DNA of 64,000 bases from DAOOVD01 sp035369845 (lineage in GTDB: Bacteria; Bacillota; Desulfotomaculia; Desulfotomaculales; Pelotomaculaceae). The notes under the pieces are model-generated. The model was not told the DNA's origin. It saw nothing but the letters and a program-made list of their open reading frames with translations, and searched no databases. The DNA lies in assembly GCA_035369845.1 (NCBI GenBank), contig DAOOVD010000005.1, forward strand, positions 17,836-81,835, in the 5' to 3' direction. Below are positions 58,968 to 64,000 of this stretch, in pieces (positions within the stretch are counted from its first letter, which is position 1; each line of letters opens with the position of its first letter). The translations under genes were made by a program, and so were the position numbers.

Positions 58968-60116
58968 TTAATAGTTTCGGGTATACAGCTTCTTATATTC
59001 TTCAACCATTCTGCTGACGTTGAACAATTTCAAAGCCCTCTGCCGGCCCGCTTCACCCATAGAAAACCGCTTACCCGGATTCGACACCAAATCCCAAAGA
59101 GCCTTTTCCGCCTCGTTTACGTCGAGTTTGTCAATCAAGTATCCCGTTTCATTATTAACCACCATCTCGCCAACGCCGCCAACCGCGTTTGCCACCACCG
59201 GCACGCCGGCCAGCATCGCCTCGATTACGGTCAAAGGCAGGCCTTCCCACCTGGAAAAGAGGACAAACACGTCAAAATCCTGCATTAATTCAGCCGCTTC
59301 TTCCCTCGCTCCCAATAAAAAAACACGCTCTTCCAAGCCTTTTCTTTTAATATATTCCTCACATTTTAACCTCAACGGCCCATCACCGACAATGACAAAA
59401 TAAATTCGTCTTTTATTTAGTCTATTATTGGAGGAAGCAATCATCCTTTCAGCTACATTCAACAAAAACAATGGGTCTTTTTGAAGCGCCAAGCGCGCTA
59501 CCGTACCGATAATGATATCTTCCTCTTTGATCGCCAGTTCTTTACGTAATACCCCTTTCTTTTTTTGTGGCTCCGGCATTCCGTTATAAATAACACTTAA
59601 CCTGTCCGGAGACGCGAGCCTTAATCTGAGTCCCTTTTCCAGGTCGTTCTGCGACACACAGACAATTCCAGTGCTTAACGCACCCGTAAAACGCTCCGTC
59701 AAGGTGTAAAAAAAGCGGGCCGGCCGGACCTGATACTCATTTATCCCCCACCCGTGCACCGTGAAAAAGATCTTCGGCACCCCGGCCAGCCGGGCGGCCA
59801 GCCGCCCAAGCACGCCGGCCTTCGAACTGTGGCAGTGGACGATATGAAAACCTTCCTTCTTCATTAACGAATAAAGTTTATAAAAAGCTTTTAAATCATT
59901 TAGCGGTGAAATGTTCCTTTTTAATTCGGGAATTTCAACCACCTTAATGCCTTGCGGCAGGACCCTTAACCAATTTACGAGCTCACCTCCAGGCGAACAG
60001 GCCACAGTTATTTCAAACTGTTCCGGGGACAATCCGGAAGCTATATTATAAACCACTTTTTGAGCTCCGCCCAGTTCGGACAATGTAATTACAAGAAGAA
60101 CTTTTATTTTAACCAA
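58968..60116 (-). CDS. GT4-family glycosyltransferase (surface polysaccharide)
   Basis: 382 residues. N-terminal KVLLVITLSELGGAQKVVYN with the GGAQ donor-side loop, FHIVHCHSSKAGVLGRLAAR, and the C-terminal VARLALQKDPLFLLNVAERM, then FVLFSRWEGLPLTVIEAMLA (E-x7-E). TTG at 60116 is chosen since GAGGTGG lies about 5 nt upstream; the longer frame to 60167 has no site. It lies divergent to rmlA. A segment of this gene reappears in the chimeric ORF at 57.5 kb. Confidence 0.88.
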   Translation of the reverse strand: MVKIKVLLVITLSELGGAQKVVYNIASGLSPEQFEITVACSPGGELVNWLRVLPQGIKVVEIPELKRNISPLNDLKAFYKLYSLMKKEGFHIVHCHSSKAGVLGRLAARLAGVPKIFFTVHGWGINEYQVRPARFFYTLTERFTGALSTGIVCVSQNDLEKGLRLRLASPDRLSVIYNGMPEPQKKKGVLRKELAIKEEDIIIGTVARLALQKDPLFLLNVAERMIASSNNRLNKRRIYFVIVGDGPLRLKCEEYIKRKGLEERVFLLGAREEAAELMQDFDVFVLFSRWEGLPLTVIEAMLAGVPVVANAVGGVGEMVVNNETGYLIDKLDVNEAEKALWDLVSNPGKRFSMGEAGRQRALKLFNVSRMVEEYKKLYTRNY

Positions 60117-60254
60117 AAGACCCACCTCTTGCCTTAAAATATAATAAGGCAAAGGAATTTCCAACATCTTGTCGAACTAAAAATACCATTTAAACTTTAA
60201 CACATTTAGAATAGAATTAAAAAGAAATTTGCATCTCAAAACTGGAGTGTTGTT

Positions 60255-61322
60255 ATGAAAGCACTTATATTAGCTGGGGGTAAGGGAACGAGGCTTAGAC
60301 CATTAACTCATACCATGGCTAAACAACTGGTGCCGGTGGCAAATAAACCCGTCCTGCATTTCGTAATGGAACAAGTTGCAGAAGCCGGTATTAACGAAGT
60401 GGGAATAATAATTTCACCGGAAACCGGTGAGCAAATAAAAGCATCTATAGGCACAGGGGAAAATTGGGGCTTTAAAACAACTTATATTCTACAGGACAAA
60501 CCCGCGGGACTTGCGCACGCGGTAAAGACCGCCCGTAATTTTTTATTAAATGATCCTTTTCTCATGTTTTTGGGTGACAACTTAATCCAGGGCGGGGTAA
60601 AAGAATTGGTGGCACAATTTAATAAAGACAATTCCGATGCATTAATCTTGTTAAAAGAAGTATCCAATCCCGGGGCCTTTGGCGTAGCTGTGGTTGATGA
60701 TGAAAAATGCGTTAAACGGCTTATAGAAAAACCGAAAAATCCTCCCAGCAACCTTGCCTTAGTAGGAATCTACCTTTTTAAACCACTCATACATAAAGCC
60801 ATTGACAGGGTCAAGCCTTCCTGGCGGGGAGAACTGGAAATTACCGACGCCATTCAAGAACTGCTCAATATGGGACAAAAGGTTACTGCCAGACATCTTG
60901 CTGGCTGGTGGCTGGATACCGGTAAAAAAGATGATATTTTAGAAGCAAACCGGATAGTGCTTGACGAATACGCGAAAGTTGACATACAGGGCTATGTCGA
61001 TAAACAAAGCCAGGTAGTGGGACGCGTACAGATCGGTGTCGGATCGGAAATAATTGAGAGTATCATTCGAGGTCCTGTTGTTATAGGCGAAAATTGTAAA
61101 ATTATAAGGTCGTTTATCGGTCCTTTTACCGCGGTGGGAAACGGCAGCCTGCTTGAAGACGTCAGTATCGAGCATTCAGTAATTTTGGATAATTGCGAAC
61201 TTCGTCAGGTGCCGCGCCTGGAAGACAGTCTCCTGGGTACAGGTGCTAAAGTTAGCAAGAAAAATTCCGGACATAAGGCATTACATCTGTTCCTGGGGGA
61301 TGATGCGGAAGTAATTTTATAA
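60255..61322 (+). CDS. rmlA: Glucose-1-phosphate thymidylyltransferase, long form
   Basis: Makes dTDP-glucose, first step to dTDP-rhamnose. 355 residues, the long form with an added left-handed beta-helix tail (SIIRGPVVIGENCKIIRSFI). N-terminal LILAGGKGTRLRPLTHTMAK and GDNLIQGG are conserved. A GGAGTG site precedes the ATG. First of four plus-strand rml genes; order rmlA-C-D-B. Its DNA is clearly more AT-rich than the chromosomal core. Confidence 0.94.
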   Translation: MKALILAGGKGTRLRPLTHTMAKQLVPVANKPVLHFVMEQVAEAGINEVGIIISPETGEQIKASIGTGENWGFKTTYILQDKPAGLAHAVKTARNFLLNDPFLMFLGDNLIQGGVKELVAQFNKDNSDALILLKEVSNPGAFGVAVVDDEKCVKRLIEKPKNPPSNLALVGIYLFKPLIHKAIDRVKPSWRGELEITDAIQELLNMGQKVTARHLAGWWLDTGKKDDILEANRIVLDEYAKVDIQGYVDKQSQVVGRVQIGVGSEIIESIIRGPVVIGENCKIIRSFIGPFTAVGNGSLLEDVSIEHSVILDNCELRQVPRLEDSLLGTGAKVSKKNSGHKALHLFLGDDAEVIL

Positions 61323-61338
61323 AAGTGGGTGAATATCT

Positions 61339-61800
61339 TTGGAACTAATTAAAGATGTGGTGGTTAAACAATTAAAGATTATCCCCGACGACCGTGGCTA
61401 TCTTATGGAAATAATGCGAAAAGACTGGCCGGAGTTCATGCAGTTCGCCCAGTCTTACATGACTGCCTGCTATCCGGGTATTTATAAAGCCTGGCATTAT
61501 CATAAAAGGCAGTACGACCACTTTGTATGTGTATCCGGCATGGCCAAGGTGGTTCTCTATGATACCCGTGAAGACAGCCTCACCAAAGGAAAGATCAACG
61601 TCTTTCACATGGGCCATTTAAACTCTATTCTTTTGCGCATACCTCCGTATGTGTACCACGGCTTTACTGCCGAAGGAGGGCAACCTGCGATCATCATTAA
61701 TTTCCCGACAGAACTTTACAACTATAAAGAACCTGACGAATACCGCCTACCTTACAACGACCCGTCAATTCCCTACAATTGGGAGGTAAAGCACGGTTGA
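61339..61800 (+). CDS. rmlC: dTDP-4-dehydrorhamnose 3,5-epimerase-like protein
   Basis: Cupin of 153 residues, shorter than classical RmlC (about 180). It keeps IIPDDRGYLMEIMRKDWPEF, KAWHYHKRQYDHFVCVSGMA (active-site His region) and PPYVYHGFTAEGG. It should epimerise dTDP-4-keto-6-deoxyglucose at C3 and C5. The TTG start (61339) fits the 16-bp gap behind rmlA. A related 3-epimerase or isomerase activity is possible given the divergence. Confidence 0.85.
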   Translation: MELIKDVVVKQLKIIPDDRGYLMEIMRKDWPEFMQFAQSYMTACYPGIYKAWHYHKRQYDHFVCVSGMAKVVLYDTREDSLTKGKINVFHMGHLNSILLRIPPYVYHGFTAEGGQPAIIINFPTELYNYKEPDEYRLPYNDPSIPYNWEVKHG

Positions 61801-62651
61801 GAGTGATGGTAACGGGTGCCGCCGGTATGCTGGGAAGGCAGGTAGTCCAAGAGAATATAAGGCGCGGAAACGAGGTCTGCGGCCTGTCCCGACAGGAGTT
61901 TGATATATCCAACCGGGAACAGGTAACTACTATAATTAAGAAAGTAAAGCCGGAAATTGTATTCAACTGTGCCGCCTACACGAACGTGGATGGTGCTGAG
62001 GAGGAGAAAGAAAAAGCCTTCCTGGTAAACGGCCTGGGCCCACGCTACCTGGCTTTAGCCTGCCGAGAGCAACAATCAGTACTAGTTCACATTAGCACGG
62101 ACTATATTTTTGATGGTCGTGCAGATCAACCCTATCAAATTTACGACAAGCCATGTCCCATTAACATTTACGGTTCCAGCAAACTTTTTGGGGAAGCTTC
62201 CGTTCGCGAAATAGGAGGAAAGTTTTTTATTGTCCGAACAAGCTGGCTTTTTGGCAAGGGCGGTAAAAACTTTGTAAATACAATTCTAAACCTCGCCCAA
62301 GAGAAAGAAGAACTAAAAGTTGTAAACGACCAGCGTGGATCACCAACCTATACAATTGACCTAGCCAGAGCGCTTGTCGATCTTGCAACCAGCAAGGTTT
62401 ATGGAACTTATCATATCACCAATACAGGGGAAACCACCTGGTACGAATTTGCTAAAAAAATAATCAGTGCGGCCGGGCTTAAAACACTGGTCAACCCGTG
62501 CAAGACCGCGGATTTCCCCCGCCCCGCCCCCCGGCCGGCCTACTCGGTGCTGGACCCCTTCCCCCTGCGGCAGGTGCTCGGCCGTGACCTTCCTACCTGG
62601 GAAGACGCCGTGGAAAGATACGTAAAGCAAAAATACAGCGGAGGCTATTAA
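61797..62651 (+). CDS. rmlD: dTDP-4-dehydrorhamnose reductase
   Basis: SDR enzyme making dTDP-rhamnose. 284 residues from TTG 61797 (GGGAGG upstream), overlapping the rmlC stop by 4 bp. NAD(P) loop VTGAAGMLGRQVV, then VFNCAAYTNVDGAEEE, STDYIFDG and the Tyr-x3-Lys pair in YGSSKLFGE. The last about 60 codons (from about 62480) are abruptly GC-rich (RPAPRPAYSVLD) while the rest is AT-rich, suggesting a recombination junction inside the gene. Confidence 0.94.
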   Translation: MRVMVTGAAGMLGRQVVQENIRRGNEVCGLSRQEFDISNREQVTTIIKKVKPEIVFNCAAYTNVDGAEEEKEKAFLVNGLGPRYLALACREQQSVLVHISTDYIFDGRADQPYQIYDKPCPINIYGSSKLFGEASVREIGGKFFIVRTSWLFGKGGKNFVNTILNLAQEKEELKVVNDQRGSPTYTIDLARALVDLATSKVYGTYHITNTGETTWYEFAKKIISAAGLKTLVNPCKTADFPRPAPRPAYSVLDPFPLRQVLGRDLPTWEDAVERYVKQKYSGGY

Positions 62652-62654
62652 ATA

Positions 62655-63677
62655 ATGAAACTGCTCGTAACCGGCGGAGCCGGATTTATCGGCTCCAACT
62701 TCATCCGGCTGCTCCTGGCCGAAAGCGATTGGGAAATAGTGAACCTGGACAAGCTGACTTACGCCGGAAACTTGGAAAACCTGGCCTACGTAAAAGACAA
62801 CCCCAGGTATTCCTTCGTCCGGGGGGATATAGCAGACGCAAAACTGGTTGACGAAATTTTTAAACAGCACAAATTCAACGCGGTGATAAACTTCGCAGCC
62901 GAATCCCACGTGGACAGGAGCATCCAGGACGCCGCGCCCTTCATCGCCACCAACATAACGGGCACTCAGGTCCTTCTCGACGCGTCCCGCAGGCACGGGG
63001 TGGAAAAATACGTCCAGGTGTCCACCGACGAAGTATACGGCAGCCTGGAAGACGGCGAAGGATACTTCACAGAAGACACCCCCCTCGCCCCCAACAGCCC
63101 CTATTCGGCCAGCAAGGCTTCCGCCGACCTTTTATGCCGGGCCTACCACAAGACCTACAATACGCCCGTGGTCATCACCCGCTGCTCCAACAATTTCGGA
63201 CCATACCAGTTTCCTGAAAAACTAATTCCTCTTGTCATAACAAACGCTCTCGAAGATAAACCTATCCCCGTTTACGGTGACGGCATGAATGTAAGGGACT
63301 GGATCTATGTGCTTGACCATTGCCGGGGCCTGAAACTGGCCATCGAAAAAGGGGCGCCGGGCGAAGTGTACAATATCGGCGGCGGCGCCCAGATCCCAAA
63401 TATCGAGTTGGTTAGGAAAATCTTAAAAATAGTGGGCAAGCCTGAATCTTTGATTACCTTCGTCAAAGATCGCCCCGGCCACGACAGGCGCTATGCAATA
63501 AATCCTCAAAAAATTCAAAACGAACTGGGATGGGAAATTTCTTTTAACTTTGATGAGGCTTTGGCCAGCACCGTGGACTGGTACAAACAAAACAAACCCT
63601 GGTGGAAAATGGTCAAGTCCGGCGAGTATCAGGAATACTACCAGCGCTGGTATGGCAAGTTGTCGCCCGGTACATAA
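62655..63677 (+). CDS. rmlB: dTDP-glucose 4,6-dehydratase
   Basis: SDR dehydratase, second step to dTDP-rhamnose. 340 residues: MKLLVTGGAGFIGSNFIRLL, AAESHVDRSI, STDEVYGSLE, catalytic YSASKASADLL and RCSNNFGPYQFPEKLIPLV. It starts 3 bp after the rmlD stop. Base composition falls again after about 63190, giving a mosaic look with the GC-rich first half. Confidence 0.96.
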   Translation: MKLLVTGGAGFIGSNFIRLLLAESDWEIVNLDKLTYAGNLENLAYVKDNPRYSFVRGDIADAKLVDEIFKQHKFNAVINFAAESHVDRSIQDAAPFIATNITGTQVLLDASRRHGVEKYVQVSTDEVYGSLEDGEGYFTEDTPLAPNSPYSASKASADLLCRAYHKTYNTPVVITRCSNNFGPYQFPEKLIPLVITNALEDKPIPVYGDGMNVRDWIYVLDHCRGLKLAIEKGAPGEVYNIGGGAQIPNIELVRKILKIVGKPESLITFVKDRPGHDRRYAINPQKIQNELGWEISFNFDEALASTVDWYKQNKPWWKMVKSGEYQEYYQRWYGKLSPGT

Positions 63678-63742
63678 AGTGGTAAATTTGATTGAAATAT
63701 TGTATAATATAACAATAAAAAATAAAGAAGGTAACTAAAATT

Positions 63743-63970
63743 ATGGAAAATGAACTGAATTATATCCTGGACAGGATAGATAAAATGTCTTTGAAAGAAC
63801 AAAGCTATATTATAGAGATATTGAAGAACAGGAACAGGGAAAAACGGAGAGGGGAAATATTTAAAAATGCCAGGCAAACGCTATTGGAACATAGAAAAGG
63901 CCTTACCAAAAGAGGAGGCGTTGAAGCACTTTTAAAGGACATGGAAGGGTCTGTCAACACTTTTGTGTAA
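63743..63970 (+). CDS. Small antitoxin-like protein
   Basis: 75 residues, highly charged and helical: LNYILDRIDKMSLKEQSYII, EILKNRNREKRRGE and a tail ending MEGSVNTFV. It follows rmlB by 65 bp with its own AAGAAGG site and is AT-rich. The design fits the antitoxin half of a type II module whose toxin would lie beyond the window edge. I do not recognise a family. Confidence 0.55.
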   Translation: MENELNYILDRIDKMSLKEQSYIIEILKNRNREKRRGEIFKNARQTLLEHRKGLTKRGGVEALLKDMEGSVNTFV

Positions 63971-64000
63971 ACCCATAAATTACCTATAGCTGTTTTTCCA

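Overview
The window looks like a chromosomal segment of a GC-rich Gram-positive anaerobe, most likely a Peptococcaceae/Desulfotomaculia-type Firmicute (Pelotomaculum or Desulfotomaculum relatives). This placement is inference. It rests on strong GGAGG-type ribosome binding sites, frequent TTG and GTG starts, GatCAB, a fused ADP-forming acyl-CoA synthetase, a c-di-GMP riboswitch ahead of a chemotaxis receptor, a ykkC-family riboswitch ahead of a pur operon, and an Amj-type flippase. No rRNA, tRNA, CRISPR array, phage or complete insertion sequence was seen.

Layout. 0-12 kb: lactate permease (cut by the window edge), a methyl-accepting chemotaxis protein behind a c-di-GMP-I riboswitch and terminator, a DRTGG/Pta-N-like protein paired with an ADP-forming acyl-CoA synthetase, then a glucan/nucleotide-sugar group (starch-binding protein, GT4, pyrophosphorylase fused to a degenerate phosphohexomutase). 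12-16.5 kb: a four-gene 2-oxoacid module (NifV/LeuA-like synthase, aconitase-family large and small subunits, isocitrate dehydrogenase-like protein). 16.6-28.4 kb: ligA, manC, phosphohexomutase and gatCAB; amj; pcrA. 28.4-34.2 kb: pyrE, a partial his cluster (hisBCHAFIE, no hisG or hisD) and a YerC-type TrpR-like regulator. 34.3-44.1 kb: pur operon purE-B-C-F-M-N-H-D under a ykkC-type (probably PRPP) riboswitch. 46.4-51.5 kb: guaA-hpt, an anchored lipoprotein-like protein, a MazG-like pyrophosphohydrolase and a DUF1015 protein.

Accessory DNA. The block at 44.3-46.3 kb (MNT nucleotidyltransferase, HEPN RNase, HTH fragment, Fic) sits on the opposite strand between guaA and the pur promoter. From 51.5 to 58.7 kb lies a zone of small toxin-antitoxin and nuclease-fold genes, several visibly decaying (PIN frameshift, PIN fragment, DUF3368 fragment, a chimeric ORF). 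It leads into a polysaccharide locus (polyprenyl sugar transferase, GT4, truncated sugar-nucleotide dehydrogenase, rmlACDB) with abrupt changes in base composition.

Structured DNA and RNA. The most interesting unexplained signal is a family of about eight intergenic repeats (roughly 45-430 bp) that fold as long imperfect palindromes. The pairing arms differ between copies but stay complementary, so pairing seems to be maintained. Three copies lie inside the pur operon and two flank amj. Two copies are themselves flanked by duplicated sequence.
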